From NCBI GenBank assembly GCA_001800135.1, contig MGUU01000013.1:62001-126000 (forward strand): 64,000 bases of DNA, read 5' to 3'. Below, in pieces: positions 1 to 10,609 of the stretch; the stretch's first letter is position 1; the number at the start of each line of letters is the position of its first letter. This DNA is from Elusimicrobia bacterium RIFCSPLOWO2_02_FULL_39_32 (GTDB lineage: Bacteria; Elusimicrobiota; Elusimicrobia; 2-02-FULL-39-32). Made by a program: the position numbers and the translations under genes. The notes beneath the pieces were generated by a model. That model was given only the letters and a program-made list of their open reading frames with translations. It searched no databases and had not been told where the DNA came from.

Positions 1-1
1 A

Positions 2-643
2 ACCCTTGGATTGGGGATTCAATACCTGAACGCGGGTTCAATTGACCAAACAGATGAGTTTGGAACCAATGTGGGGACATTCCAACCCTCGCATACCGCC
101 TTAAGCATCGGCTGGGCAATGAAACTTCTGGAAATGGAATTCCTGGAAGAAAAAAATGAATTTAGTCTAGGAGTTTCTGCTAAACTGATCCAATCAAGAA
201 TCATTGAAACTGCCTATGCAGGAGCCTTAGATTTAGGAATTCTTTGGAGCCCGGTTGAGAAATGCTGGGTAGGAATCGCTGCTCAAAATATTGGACCGTC
301 TTTTAAATTTAAAAACGAACTGGATCACCTGCCCTTAAACTTTAAGATTGGATCTTCCTATCAAGTGAGTGATCCTTTTATCCTGGCTCTAGATATTAAT
401 TTTCCACGAGACAATGATCCCAACATGGGTCTTGGAATAGAATATAAAAAAAAGATTACTCAAGACTTTTCCATGGCGGGCAGAACTGGATTTAACTCTA
501 GAAACACCCCGGATATAAGCGGCCTTTCTTCCATTAGCGCCGGGGTAGGATTCAACTTAAAAAATAATGAGATTGATTTTGCCTGGGTTCCTTTTGGCGA
601 CTTAGGTCACACCTACCGCGTCAGTTACTCTAAAAAATTCTGA
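2..643 (+). CDS. PorV/PorQ-like outer-membrane beta-barrel protein (5' end outside window)
   Basis: The reading frame is open to the left edge of the window, so only the C-terminal part is present. The visible about 210 residues are a run of alternating polar/hydrophobic beta-strands with glycine turns, and the protein ends in an aromatic residue (final Phe after SYSKK), as outer-membrane barrels do. Segments such as WVGIAAQNIGP, LPLNFKIGSSY and ISAGVGFNL resemble the PorV/PorQ (UPF0164-like) family found in many diderm candidate phyla. The role is structural or secretion-associated at the outer membrane; the exact function cannot be read from this fragment. A TTG at position 11 is only an internal codon, not a convincing start. 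Confidence 0.7.
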   Translation, partial: TLGLGIQYLNAGSIDQTDEFGTNVGTFQPSHTALSIGWAMKLLEMEFLEEKNEFSLGVSAKLIQSRIIETAYAGALDLGILWSPVEKCWVGIAAQNIGPSFKFKNELDHLPLNFKIGSSYQVSDPFILALDINFPRDNDPNMGLGIEYKKKITQDFSMAGRTGFNSRNTPDISGLSSISAGVGFNLKNNEIDFAWVPFGDLGHTYRVSYSKKF

Positions 644-693
644 TCCTTAAAGGTCAAACCCGAAACTTGGCTATGAAAATGGAATACGCGGTT

Positions 694-1611
694 TTAACTT
701 CCTTTGCTTGTTTTAACTTCGTATTTTTTTCCATCTGTAATAATTTGGATTGTTCCATCCTGGTCTGTTCTATAAATTTTTACTCCTAAATCATTAAAAC
801 GATTAAGGATGAGAGCATGCGGGTGTCCAAATGGATTCTTAACTCCGCAAGAAAGTAGCGCCACTTCCGGGTCAACGCGCATTAAAAAAACCATGGTGGA
901 AGAAGTCTTAGATCCATGATGCGCAACTTTTAAAATTTTGGACTTTAATTTTCTTTTTAATTTTTTTGCCAGAACTTCTTCCGTTTCCTTTTCAATATCC
1001 CCTGTAAAAAGAAAAGAGACGCTCTTATAAGTTAACTTTAAAACAATGGAACGATTGTTAACATTATTCTTCTCTTCAATATTCGGGGCAAGTTCTTTAG
1101 TCGGCGCAAGGATTTCTATTTTTAAAGAACGCTCCCAATTTAATTTGTCTTTTTCCTTCACTATCTTATACTCTACCCCATTCTTTTCTAACTGAGATAG
1201 AAGTTTTATGTATGGTGGAGCTCGGGTTTTAATCCCAGAATCCATGAATTGTTTGACCTTAAAATTCTCCAATACTGTAAAAGTTCCACCGTAATGGTCT
1301 AAATGCGGATGCGTAATTAAAATTCCATCTAAAAATGCGATCTTATTAAATTTAAGGAAAGGAACAACCGCTTCTTTCCCAGCATCAAAAGATCCGCCAA
1401 AAAGCGTTTCATTGGGACCCGTATCAATCAGATAGGTTTTGCCTTTTGGGGTTTGAATAACTATTGAATCTCCTTGACCTGCAGCCAGCAGTGTGACAAT
1501 CAGATTTTTATTTTTTGAGGATTGAGCTAGGCAGGGATTCTCCTGAATGAAAATCCCAATAAGAAGAATGGAAAAAATAAAAAACTTTAAATATTTTTTT
1601 ATGATTTGCAA
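694..1611 (-). CDS. secreted ComEC/Rec2-like metallo-beta-lactamase-fold hydrolase
   Basis: This is a stand-alone MBL-fold protein related to the C-terminal domain of ComEC. The zinc motif HxHxDH appears as THPHLDHYGG, followed by FTGDIE and the late histidine motif KVAHHGSK, so the metal site looks intact. The open frame continues back to an ATG at 1734, but that start would overlap lspA by about 60 bases and place a non-signal-like stretch first. A TTG at 1611 gives a clean signal peptide (KKYLKFFIFSILLIGIF, then CLAQS), so I prefer it; a TTG near 1671 is another option. It follows lspA on the same strand. The substrate is unknown: secreted ComEC-like domains may hydrolyse nucleic acid or phosphodiesters. 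Confidence 0.75.
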   Translation of the reverse strand: MQIIKKYLKFFIFSILLIGIFIQENPCLAQSSKNKNLIVTLLAAGQGDSIVIQTPKGKTYLIDTGPNETLFGGSFDAGKEAVVPFLKFNKIAFLDGILITHPHLDHYGGTFTVLENFKVKQFMDSGIKTRAPPYIKLLSQLEKNGVEYKIVKEKDKLNWERSLKIEILAPTKELAPNIEEKNNVNNRSIVLKLTYKSVSFLFTGDIEKETEEVLAKKLKRKLKSKILKVAHHGSKTSSTMVFLMRVDPEVALLSCGVKNPFGHPHALILNRFNDLGVKIYRTDQDGTIQIITDGKKYEVKTSKGS

Positions 1612-1673
1612 GAATACACTTGTTGGATAATAGTTACTTTTGATTTGTTTGATAAAGACTAGCCCAAACAATT

Positions 1674-2156
1674 TTAGATGGTTGTGGGGGTCGGTTTCAT
1701 TTGAGATAAAGCCAAAATAAATGCTCCCACACAAATAGATGAATCAGCGACATTAAAACTAGGCCAATGATAAGATCCAACAAAAAAATCAAGAAAATCA
1801 ATTACGCTGCCATATGAAACCCGATCAAAAAGGTTACCAAGAGCGCCGCCTAAAATAAGACTAAGCGCAATTTTTTCTTTTAAAACCCCTATTTTTGTCC
1901 GATCCCAATAAGCTAAAAGAGCAAAAAGCAACAGCAATAAGATTGAAGAAAGAAAGATAAAAAATAAATTGTTATTCTGCCCTAAACCAAAAGCAACCCC
2001 TGTATTTTGAACATAGGTGATGCTAAAAAAAGGAAAAATTTCTAAAACTTCTCCCAAAAACATTTTATTTTTAATCCACTCTTTAGTCATTCTGTCAAAA
2101 AGAAAAACTACTAAAATAATGAGTGGGGATGTAAGGCGCGGAAATAAATTTTTCAC
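1674..2156 (-). CDS. lspA: lipoprotein signal peptidase (signal peptidase II)
   Basis: An inner-membrane aspartyl protease that cleaves the signal peptide of prolipoproteins after lipidation. The protein has 160 residues, the usual length, with four hydrophobic segments. Family motifs are present: NTGVAFGLG near residue 51, GGALGNLFDR near 103, and FNVADS near 134. The expected catalytic aspartates are D120 (in SVIDFLDF) and D138. The window encodes several lipobox proteins (for example at 23914-24597 and 61108-62511) that would be its substrates. It lies downstream of ileS, a common pairing, but separated here by a long palindrome. Confidence 0.95.
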   Translation of the reverse strand: MKNLFPRLTSPLIILVVFLFDRMTKEWIKNKMFLGEVLEIFPFFSITYVQNTGVAFGLGQNNNLFFIFLSSILLLLLFALLAYWDRTKIGVLKEKIALSLILGGALGNLFDRVSYGSVIDFLDFFVGSYHWPSFNVADSSICVGAFILALSQMKPTPTTI

Positions 2157-2183
2157 TTTTTTAATCCCATCTAAAATTCAATT

Positions 2184-2350
2184 TAACCGAGATTATGCAT
2201 TAGGAAATGAGAACCGAGACGAAAAATATGGGTCAGATTTTGGCGCAAAAAAGTGAGAGCGTACTTATGAGTACGGTCGAACTTTTTTGCGACGAAAGAT
2301 GACTCATATTTTTTGTCGAATTCCATTTCCTAATGCATAATCTCGGTTTA
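2184..2350. repeat. about 165-bp near-perfect palindromic element overlapping the ileS 3' end
   Basis: The two outer arms, 2185-2208 and 2325-2348, are perfect 24-bp inverted copies. Pairing continues inward with few mismatches through a region containing GCAAAAAAGT, and closes in a 6-bp stem, CGTACT/AGTACG, at 2260-2275 with a 4-nt loop. The right arm encodes the last residues of IleS (NRDYALGN and the stop). The left arm would encode the same NRDYALGN peptide on the plus strand. There is no T-tract on either side, so it is not an ordinary terminator. It resembles palindromic insertion elements of the Rickettsia RPE kind in structure only; no sequence homology is claimed. Confidence 0.85.
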
Positions 2351-5180
2351 ATGCTTCACTGCAGCGGGAACAAATTCCTGGGTAAACGCCCTCTTCTTTC
2401 ACGCTACTGTCATACCTCCAACAACGCCCGCATTTTGCGCCATCAGCTTTTTTTACTTGAAATGCTAATTCCCCGCTCTTTTCATTCATTTCCACTTGTG
2501 AAACAATAAAAATCATGGGCAACTCTTTTTCCATCTCCCTCAAAATTTTATTCTCTAATTCATTCCCCCCTAAGAATATCAGTTTAGATTCTAAAGAGCT
2601 GCCAATCAAACCTTCTCTTCGGGCAGCTTCAAGGGAAAGGTTCGCTTGTTCACGAACCTTTAAGATCACAGCCCATTTTTTATCTAATTCTTTATCTAAC
2701 CACTGCGGATGATTTTCTGGAAAGGAAGTTAAAAAAACACTTTCCTCTAACCAAAGCCTCTCAACTAATCCAAGCTGCCAAACTTCCTCGCAGGTAAAAG
2801 AAAGAATAGGAGAAAAAAGAGGTAAAAGAGAAGATAAAATCCGATAAAGCGCTGTCTGCGCGCTTTTTCTTTCAATGGAATTTTTTCCATATGTGTAAAG
2901 CCGATCTTTAAGAATATCAAAATAAAATGAGGAACCATCCACAGCGCAAAACTCAACCAAACTAACCACCACACGATGAAACTCATAAGACTCATAAGCT
3001 TTTTTAGAAGCTTCTATGGCTAAAGCAAACCGCATCAAAGCCCAACGGTCTATTTCTAAAAGTTGAGAGTCAGGCAGAAGTTCTTTTTCAACATTAAATT
3101 CCGCTAAATTTCCCAGCATGTATCTAAAACTGTTCCTTATTTTGCGGTAATTTTCCGCAACCCCTTTTAAAATATCTTTAGACAACCGAATATCTTCCCT
3201 ATAGTCAGAACTAGCAACCCAAAGCCGCAAAATATCCGCGCCATAATCTTTTAAAATATCTTCCGGCGCAATCACATTGCCCACGGATTTAGACATCTTT
3301 TTCCCTTGCCCATCCACAATAAAACCATGAGTAAGCACAGATTTATAAGGAGCAGTCCCAGTTAAGGCTACGGAAGGAATTAAAGAGGTCTGAAACCAGC
3401 CGCGATGCTGGTCTGAACCTTCTAAATAAAGATCTGCGGGCCAAGAAAGTTCTTCTTTCCAAGATTTACCATTAAAGGTAGTTTCGTCTCCTTTTAAAAC
3501 AGCTTCGTGCGAAACACCAGAATCAAACCAGACATCTAAAATATCATGTTCCTGCGCGAATTCTTTTCCCTGACACTTTTCGCATTCAAATTCTGTTTGT
3601 AAAAAATGATTTGCCCCTTCTTTAAACCAACTATCCGACCCCTCTAATCCAATCACCTCTTCAATCATGCCAATCGCCTGATCTTCCAATAAAGGGTTCT
3701 TACACTGCTTGCAATAAAGGATAGGAATTGGGGTGCCCCAGAGCCTTTGGCGGGAAAGACACCAATCTGGCCTTTGTTCCACCATTCCACGAATTCTATT
3801 TTTTCCATAGGCTGGTATCCAGTTTACATTTTCAATTTCTTTTAGCATCTTCCCCCTTAAATCTTCCTTTTTTACGCTTAAGAACCATTGATGAGTGGCT
3901 CTGAATATCACTGGCTTTTTACATCGCCAGCAATGAGGATAAGAATGACGAATGGTTTCCTGAAACACTAAAGAATTGTTTCCACTTTGTCCTAAAATTT
4001 CTAAAATTTTTTGATTGCCCTCTTTTAAAACAAAACATCCTTTTAATTCCGGATGATTCACTTCCTCACTAAATTTCCCAGAATCATCCACAGGGGAAAG
4101 AATTGGAAGATGATTCAGCCGATGACCCTGAATATAATCCACATCTCCGTGTCCCGGGGCAATATGCACAATGCCTGTACCTTCTTCACTTGAAACCTCC
4201 TCGCTCAAAATAACCTTACTCACTCTTTCATTTCCCACCTCAGGGAAAATTCTGTTATAATTCCATGCTTTAAAATATTCTCCGGTAAAACAACCTACAA
4301 CCTCATAATCTTTAGAATTTAACTTAAGTTTATTTTCCAAAATATTCTGTAAAAGATTTTTTGCCAGCAGCCAATACTCTCCCCTGGTTTTTATATGAAC
4401 AACTTCATATTCTAACTTTGGATGCAGCATAAGACCTATGTTCGCGGGCAATGTCCATGGGGTGGTGGTCCAAATTACAATATAAAAGGAATTTATTGGT
4501 ATGTTTGAAAATTTTGAATCGGGACAATGCAGATTCACTCTAAACTTCACATATATAGCAGGGGATTCTTTTTCTTCATATTCTACTTCTGCTTCTGCCA
4601 GAGCGGTTTCGCAGGTTGCGCACCAAAGCACTGGTTTTTTATCTCTATAAATAAAACCTTTAGCTAAAAGTTCTCTAAATGTTTTTAGAATGACCCCTTC
4701 ATAAGGAGGGGTGAGGGTTAAATAAGGTTTTTCCCAATCCCCAAAAATAGCTAAACGCTTAAATTCCTTTTTTTGAATCTCCACAAAATCTAAAGCAAAA
4801 TCCGCTGCTTTTTTTCTAAACTCAACCCGATCCACAGTATGTTTATTCTTGCCTAATTTTTTCATCAACTGGTGCTCGATCGGCAGCCCATGGCAATCCC
4901 AGCCAGGCACATAAGGGGAGTAAAAGTTAGTTAAACTTTTGTATTTCACAATCATGTCTTTCAAAATCTTATTTAAAGCATGCCCCATGTGTATGTGGCC
5001 ATTGGCATAGGGAGGTCCATCGTGGAGAATAAATTTTTGCTTCCCCATTCTTTTGTTGACCATCTTCTCGTAGATTTTATTTTTTTGCCAAAATTCCAGT
5101 AAAAGCGGCTCTCTTTTAGGTAGATCCGCCTTCATGGGAAAGGATGTTTTTGGCAAATGAACTGTTTTAGAATAATCCAT
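2304..5180 (-). CDS. ileS: isoleucyl-tRNA synthetase
   Basis: Charges tRNA-Ile with isoleucine in the cytoplasm. It is a class I synthetase with the HIGH-type motif (PPYANGHIHMGHA), the editing domain (WTTTPWTLPAN), the KMSKS loop (GKKMSKSVGN), and a C-terminal zinc ribbon built from CGRCWRY and CSRC. I start at the ATG at 5180 because MDYSKTVHLPKTSFPMKADL matches the normal family N-terminus; an upstream TTG at 5216 would add 12 residues. The last about 15 residues, after the zinc ribbon, are encoded by the arm of a palindromic element. No T-box leader fits in the about 120 bases upstream. Downstream genes are lspA and the MBL hydrolase. Confidence 0.97.
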   Translation of the reverse strand: MDYSKTVHLPKTSFPMKADLPKREPLLLEFWQKNKIYEKMVNKRMGKQKFILHDGPPYANGHIHMGHALNKILKDMIVKYKSLTNFYSPYVPGWDCHGLPIEHQLMKKLGKNKHTVDRVEFRKKAADFALDFVEIQKKEFKRLAIFGDWEKPYLTLTPPYEGVILKTFRELLAKGFIYRDKKPVLWCATCETALAEAEVEYEEKESPAIYVKFRVNLHCPDSKFSNIPINSFYIVIWTTTPWTLPANIGLMLHPKLEYEVVHIKTRGEYWLLAKNLLQNILENKLKLNSKDYEVVGCFTGEYFKAWNYNRIFPEVGNERVSKVILSEEVSSEEGTGIVHIAPGHGDVDYIQGHRLNHLPILSPVDDSGKFSEEVNHPELKGCFVLKEGNQKILEILGQSGNNSLVFQETIRHSYPHCWRCKKPVIFRATHQWFLSVKKEDLRGKMLKEIENVNWIPAYGKNRIRGMVEQRPDWCLSRQRLWGTPIPILYCKQCKNPLLEDQAIGMIEEVIGLEGSDSWFKEGANHFLQTEFECEKCQGKEFAQEHDILDVWFDSGVSHEAVLKGDETTFNGKSWKEELSWPADLYLEGSDQHRGWFQTSLIPSVALTGTAPYKSVLTHGFIVDGQGKKMSKSVGNVIAPEDILKDYGADILRLWVASSDYREDIRLSKDILKGVAENYRKIRNSFRYMLGNLAEFNVEKELLPDSQLLEIDRWALMRFALAIEASKKAYESYEFHRVVVSLVEFCAVDGSSFYFDILKDRLYTYGKNSIERKSAQTALYRILSSLLPLFSPILSFTCEEVWQLGLVERLWLEESVFLTSFPENHPQWLDKELDKKWAVILKVREQANLSLEAARREGLIGSSLESKLIFLGGNELENKILREMEKELPMIFIVSQVEMNEKSGELAFQVKKADGAKCGRCWRYDSSVKEEGVYPGICSRCSEALNRDYALGNGIRQKI

Positions 5181-5303
5181 TAGAATTTTTGAATCCCTAA
5201 GGCTAGTGATCTCCAATGAGTATGAAAACTGATTTTTCGGGCAGGAATATGAAAATAAACCATCTTAAAAACTATTTTCATAATAAAAATAGAAAACAAA
5301 AAC

Positions 5304-6398
5304 TTATTTAGGAGTGTGATTTAAGAATTGCTTAATTGTTTCCATGGAAGGAGGTTGGGCAATTCCTTTTTCAGTAATAATCGCGGTAATCAGGGAATGA
5401 GGCGTTATATCAAACGATGGATTCCGAGCAATTGTGTCTAAAGGAGTAAGCGCGTAATTTCTAATATGAGTTACTTCTTTTCGAGACCGCTCCTCAATAG
5501 GAATTTGTGCCCCAGAGATCACCTTTAAATCAATGGTGGAGGTTGGCGCTACCACATAAAAAGGAATTTTGTGATACTGGCATAAAACAGCAAGCCCGTA
5601 AGTTCCAATTTTATTGGCTACATCTCCATTGCTCGCAATTCTATCAGAGCCCACAATCACCGCATGAATGGTTTCAGTCTTCATCATATGCGCTGCCATA
5701 TTATCCGTAATCAGCTCATAAGGAATTTTATCTTTAGAAAGCTCCCAAGCGGTTAAACGCGCTCCTTGCAGGTAAGGACGGGTTTCATCCACAAGCACCT
5801 TCTTAATTTTTCCTTTGTGATAGGCAGTTCGAATAACACCCAATGCAGTCCCCCAGCCAGAAGTAGCTAAACTGCCGGTATTGCAATGGGTCAGGATAAC
5901 AGCCTCTTTTGGAAACAACTTAGCGCCTAAATCTCCCATGCGGTAATTTCCGTCTAAATCTTCCTCATAAATTTTATTCGCTTCCTCTTCTAAGGTTTCC
6001 CGAATCTCTTTAATCTTTGCCCGTTCATTTTTAGCCTGAGGTTTAATATCCTTTACCGCTTTTTTCATTCTTTCTAATGCCCAGTAAAGGTTAATTGCGG
6101 TTGGCCGGGTAGAAAATAGAGTTTGAGCAGAAGAATAAAGATAAGAAATTAGGGCTTTGGAATCAGCAAATTTCTTTTCTAAAGAACTTAAAACAAGACC
6201 ATACGCGGCTACACAGCCAATGGCAGGAGCCCCGCGCACATTCATATGCCGGATACAATCCGCCACATCTTCATGATGAGTGCATTCAATCCACTTTTCT
6301 TGGTGAGGGATCAACAACTGATTCAAAATCATTAATTTCTTCGATGGAGACTTAACCCATCGAAAGGCTAAAACTTTATTTTCGTACTTTTTTTTCAA
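5304..6398 (-). CDS. mtnA: S-methyl-5-thioribose-1-phosphate isomerase
   Basis: Aldose-ketose isomerase of the methionine salvage pathway, converting methylthioribose-1-phosphate to methylthioribulose-1-phosphate. At 364 residues it is full length. Family signatures are RGAPAIGCVAAYG (about 55), THCNTGSLATSG with the catalytic cysteine C172, ETRPYLQGARLTAWEL, and VGSDRIASNGD with the catalytic aspartate D252. The start codon is TTG, with AGAGAGG about 8 bases upstream. The eIF2B-related fold makes paralogues possible, but the Cys and Asp pair argues for the true isomerase. It lies 18 bases or so downstream of yggU in a housekeeping run; no other mtn gene is in the window. Confidence 0.93.
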   Translation of the reverse strand: MKKKYENKVLAFRWVKSPSKKLMILNQLLIPHQEKWIECTHHEDVADCIRHMNVRGAPAIGCVAAYGLVLSSLEKKFADSKALISYLYSSAQTLFSTRPTAINLYWALERMKKAVKDIKPQAKNERAKIKEIRETLEEEANKIYEEDLDGNYRMGDLGAKLFPKEAVILTHCNTGSLATSGWGTALGVIRTAYHKGKIKKVLVDETRPYLQGARLTAWELSKDKIPYELITDNMAAHMMKTETIHAVIVGSDRIASNGDVANKIGTYGLAVLCQYHKIPFYVVAPTSTIDLKVISGAQIPIEERSRKEVTHIRNYALTPLDTIARNPSFDITPHSLITAIITEKGIAQPPSMETIKQFLNHTPK

Positions 6399-6416
6399 AT
6401 CAAAAACCTCTCTTTT

Positions 6417-6680
6417 TTAAGGAATCGCTTCCATCATTTTTTTTAAATCTTCTTCCCTGCGCCCCTCAATTTCTACTGTTTTCTCCCTTCCCTTTTCTCC
6501 TCTTACGATTTTAACCATTTTGGATTTTACTTCAAAAAACTCTGCTAAAAAGCTGCAGAGCTCCATATTCGCATTGCCGTCAATCGCGGGAGACGCAACT
6601 TTTAAACGAATAGTGCTGCCAATTCTGCCGACGATGTCATTTTCTGTCGCATTCGGTATTACACGCACACGGATTATCAT
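6417..6680 (-). CDS. YggU/DUF167 family protein
   Basis: A small 87-residue protein of the DUF167 (YggU) family, recognised from IIRVRVIPNA at the start, the DGNAN motif (residues about 40-44) and the C-terminal KMVKIVRGEKGREKTVEI. The biochemical function of this family is unknown. I use the ATG at 6680 because GGAGG lies just upstream; the TTG at 6692 would start inside that ribosome binding site. It sits between proC and mtnA, and DUF167 genes often accompany proC and yggS, as here, suggesting a shared transcript. Confidence 0.88.
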   Translation of the reverse strand: MIIRVRVIPNATENDIVGRIGSTIRLKVASPAIDGNANMELCSFLAEFFEVKSKMVKIVRGEKGREKTVEIEGRREEDLKKMMEAIP

Positions 6681-6736
6681 TATTTCCTCCAAATACTACC
6701 CAATTAAAACCCTAGAATAACAGTTTCTTTTGTTTT

Positions 6737-7549
6737 TTAATTGGCCAAACTTAAAATTCTAGAACGCTCTTTTGCTTTACGCGCCGCCTCTAAAAAAATT
6801 TCTGACCATTTGCGTTTTTCTAAATATTTTATGGCAGCTTCTGTTGTACCGCCGGGAGAAGTTACTTTTTTTCTTAAATCTTTAGCAAGGCTGTCTCCCA
6901 AAAACATTTTTGCTGAACCTATCATGGTTTGTTTTGAAAATAGTTCTACAGAATTAGCCGGTAAACCCAGCTTAAGAGCAGCCTCTTCTAACATTTCAGC
7001 TAAATAAAAAAAGTAAGCCGGCCCTGAACCAGAAATTGCAGTTACAGCATCAAAATGTTTTTCAGATAGAACCACTGCCTTACCAACAGATGAAAAAAAA
7101 TCAATTGAAAATTTTACCTGTTTTTTATTGGCAAAACGTCCGCCTGTGACAGCAGCCATTCCACACCCTACTAAAGCAGGCGTGTTGGGCATCACCCGAA
7201 TGACTGGAATAGAATTTAAAAAATATTTTTCCACACTTTTAATCCGCACACCCGCTGCTATGGAAATAAGACACTGTTTGTCATTTACCTTATCTTTAAT
7301 GTTTAAAAGAAGCTCTTTCATCTGTTGAGGCTTTACGCAAATAAAAATATAATCTGATTCCTTAAGAGCTTCCTCTAACGAAGAGGCTATTTTTAATGGA
7401 ACATCTTTAAAATTCTCTAACCTTTTAAAATCCAGATCATAAATAGTAATGTCTGAAGGCTTTAAAAATCCGGATTTTATGGCGCCTTTAACTAGAGCGC
7501 TGCCCATATTGCCTGCGCCCAAAAAACTTACTTTAATCTTTACCGCCAT
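6737..7549 (-). CDS. proC: pyrroline-5-carboxylate reductase
   Basis: NAD(P)H-dependent last step of proline synthesis, reducing 1-pyrroline-5-carboxylate. It has 270 residues, the normal length. The N-terminal Rossmann motif is FLGAGNMGSALVKGAI; the family signatures VIRVMPNTPALVGCG and AISGSGPAYFFYL (mid-protein) and KVTSPGGTTEAAIKYLE (near the C-terminus) are intact. AGAGGA lies four bases before the ATG. It is downstream of yggS and upstream of yggU, the classic yggS-proC-yggU grouping. Confidence 0.95.
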   Translation of the reverse strand: MAVKIKVSFLGAGNMGSALVKGAIKSGFLKPSDITIYDLDFKRLENFKDVPLKIASSLEEALKESDYIFICVKPQQMKELLLNIKDKVNDKQCLISIAAGVRIKSVEKYFLNSIPVIRVMPNTPALVGCGMAAVTGGRFANKKQVKFSIDFFSSVGKAVVLSEKHFDAVTAISGSGPAYFFYLAEMLEEAALKLGLPANSVELFSKQTMIGSAKMFLGDSLAKDLRKKVTSPGGTTEAAIKYLEKRKWSEIFLEAARKAKERSRILSLAN

Positions 7550-7631
7550 TTAATCCTCTTCTAGCCAATTACTATTTACCAGCTCTTTTCCAAACCAATA
7601 CAGACCTTTTTAATAAACTTCCATACAAACT

Positions 7632-8324
7632 TTAATACCTCTCTCCAAAAAGAGCTGTTCCAATGCGGATCATGTTACTTCCTTCTTCAATCGCAGCCTC
7701 AAAATCATGAGACATTCCCATAGATAGAACAGGCTCATCTATTTTTAAAGAGGATTTCAAAAAAAATCTATTAAACAAATCATAAGTTTTTGAAAAGTAG
7801 GGTTTTGCTTTATTAGGATCGTCAAAATAAGGGGCAATGCACATGAACCCTTTTAAATAAATATGTTTCAAAGAGCTGCTTTCATCTAAAATCTTCTGCA
7901 CCTCATCCTCTCTTAAACCAAACTTTGTGGGTTCTTCGGAAACCTTTATTTCCAGAAGGCACCCTTGCACTTTACCCAGTTGGGATGCCCTGCGATCAAT
8001 GGCCTGCATACATTTAAAAGAATCTACAGATTGGATGGCATCAAAAATCTCAACTGCGCGATTCACTTTATTGGTTTGTAAATGTCCAACCATGTGCCAC
8101 TTTAAAAAAGGATAGGAGGATTGGAGAGATTCAAATTTTTCTTTTGCTTCTTGAACTTGAGATTCACCAAAATTTTTTAGGCCGCATTCAATGGCTTCAA
8201 CCATTCTTTGAAGAGGAACTCTTTTGGTTACTGCAATAATTTGGATTTCTTCTTTTTTCCGCTTTGAACGAACACATGATTTTTCAATGCGTTCTAGCAA
8301 ACTCTTAAGATTCTCCTCTATCAT
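7632..8324 (-). CDS. YggS/PLPBP pyridoxal phosphate homeostasis protein
   Basis: A 230-residue fold-type III PLP-binding protein that buffers pyridoxal phosphate and affects amino-acid metabolism; it has no known enzymatic reaction. The PLP lysine lies in IIAVTKRVPLQRM, and family motifs include FGESQVQEAKEK, KWHMVGHLQTNKV, SVDSFKCMQAIDRRA and SMGMSHDFEAAIEEGSNMIRIGTALFG. It precedes proC. The GroEL terminator at 8367-8402 lies just upstream, so this gene probably begins a new transcript. Confidence 0.94.
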   Translation of the reverse strand: MIEENLKSLLERIEKSCVRSKRKKEEIQIIAVTKRVPLQRMVEAIECGLKNFGESQVQEAKEKFESLQSSYPFLKWHMVGHLQTNKVNRAVEIFDAIQSVDSFKCMQAIDRRASQLGKVQGCLLEIKVSEEPTKFGLREDEVQKILDESSSLKHIYLKGFMCIAPYFDDPNKAKPYFSKTYDLFNRFFLKSSLKIDEPVLSMGMSHDFEAAIEEGSNMIRIGTALFGERY

Positions 8325-8366
8325 GAATAAGATTTAAAATTATATCATTTATTGAAGGAAAAGAAA

Positions 8367-8402
8367 AGCTCCACCTCCAAACCTTGAGTTGGAGGTGGAG
8401 CT
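8367..8402 (-). terminator. rho-independent terminator of groESL
   Basis: A perfect 14-bp inverted repeat (AGCTCCACCTCCAA and its complement) surrounds an 8-nt loop. On the minus strand it is followed directly by TTTTCTTTTCC. It lies about 115 bases beyond the groEL stop codon and before yggS, as expected for the end of the groESL transcript. Confidence 0.87.
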
Positions 8403-8518
8403 AAACTAAAACCAAAGCTGCCTGATTGTTTTAGACGACTTTAATGATCGCTCTTACCATTAGCATGCGCCTAAAAGTAGATGCTTAATCATCTAAAAAC
8501 AACTACAAGAATCTAGGC

Positions 8519-10159
<1,641 letters not shown>

Positions 10160-10173
10160 TCACCTCACTTCCT

Positions 10174-10476
10174 TTAAAGTATTCCTAGAATATCTTCTTG
10201 ATGCATAATGAGATACTCAGTATCATCCAGTTTAACTTCTGTTCCTGAATATTTTCCATAGAGAATGCGATCCCCTGCTTTCACATCCATGGGAATCAAC
10301 TTGCCTTGATCATCTCTTTTGCCTGGACCAACCGCAATCACTTCCCCTTCTTGAGGTTTTTCTTTTGCGGTGTCTGGGATAATAATCCCGCCTTTTTGCT
10401 GTTCTTCTTTTTCCACCGGCTTAACCAAAACTCGGTCAGACAATGGCTTTATTTTTTTTGCTGTTGCTACAGTCAT
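10174..10476 (-). CDS. groES: co-chaperonin GroES
   Basis: The 10-kDa lid of the GroEL chamber, 100 residues. The mobile loop ([19 protein letters not shown], about 17-35) and the conserved [11 protein letters not shown] and [18 protein letters not shown] segments are present. A strong GGAGGG site lies before the ATG. It has a short N-terminal extension ([10 protein letters not shown]) before the usual [10 protein letters not shown]. The gene is first in the groESL operon, under a consensus promoter and two CIRCE elements. Confidence 0.98.
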   Translation of the reverse strand: MTVATAKKIKPLSDRVLVKPVEKEEQQKGGIIIPDTAKEKPQEGEVIAVGPGKRDDQGKLIPMDVKAGDRILYGKYSGTEVKLDDTEYLIMHQEDILGIL

Positions 10477-10520
10477 GCTATTCCCTCCTCGTCCCTTAGT
10501 CTTTTTTTAGATTTTCAATG

Positions 10521-10547
10521 TTAGCACTAAAAAATCGAGAGTGCTAA
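10521..10547 (-). promoter_or_regulatory. CIRCE operator 1 (HrcA site)
   Basis: It matches the CIRCE consensus TTAGCACTC-N9-GAGTGCTAA at 17 of 18 arm positions, with the ninth base of the left arm changed to A. It lies 44 bases upstream of the groES start, within the 5' leader. The established role is binding of the HrcA repressor, which is titrated by GroEL during heat stress. hrcA itself is not in this window. Confidence 0.93.
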
Positions 10548-10582
10548 AATGACGACCAAATAATAAGAGGTGCCAATAGATA

Positions 10583-10609
10583 CTGGCACTCTCTATTCTT
10601 GAGTGCTAT
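10583..10609 (-). promoter_or_regulatory. CIRCE-like operator 2 overlapping the promoter
   Basis: A second, more degenerate copy: CTGGCACTC-N9-GAGTGCTAT, with three mismatches in 18 arm positions. It begins at the last bases of the -10 box and so covers the expected transcription start. Together with copy 1 it forms a tandem arrangement about 62 bases apart, about six helical turns. Confidence 0.85.

Noticed and set aside
2017-2256. Plus-strand open frame over lspA and the palindrome
   Set aside because: It lies antisense to lspA for half its length, and its end only mirrors the palindrome arm. There is no ribosome site.
5181-5303. Possible T-box leader of ileS
   Set aside because: The stretch is only about 120 bases and has no specifier loop or antiterminator-like structure.
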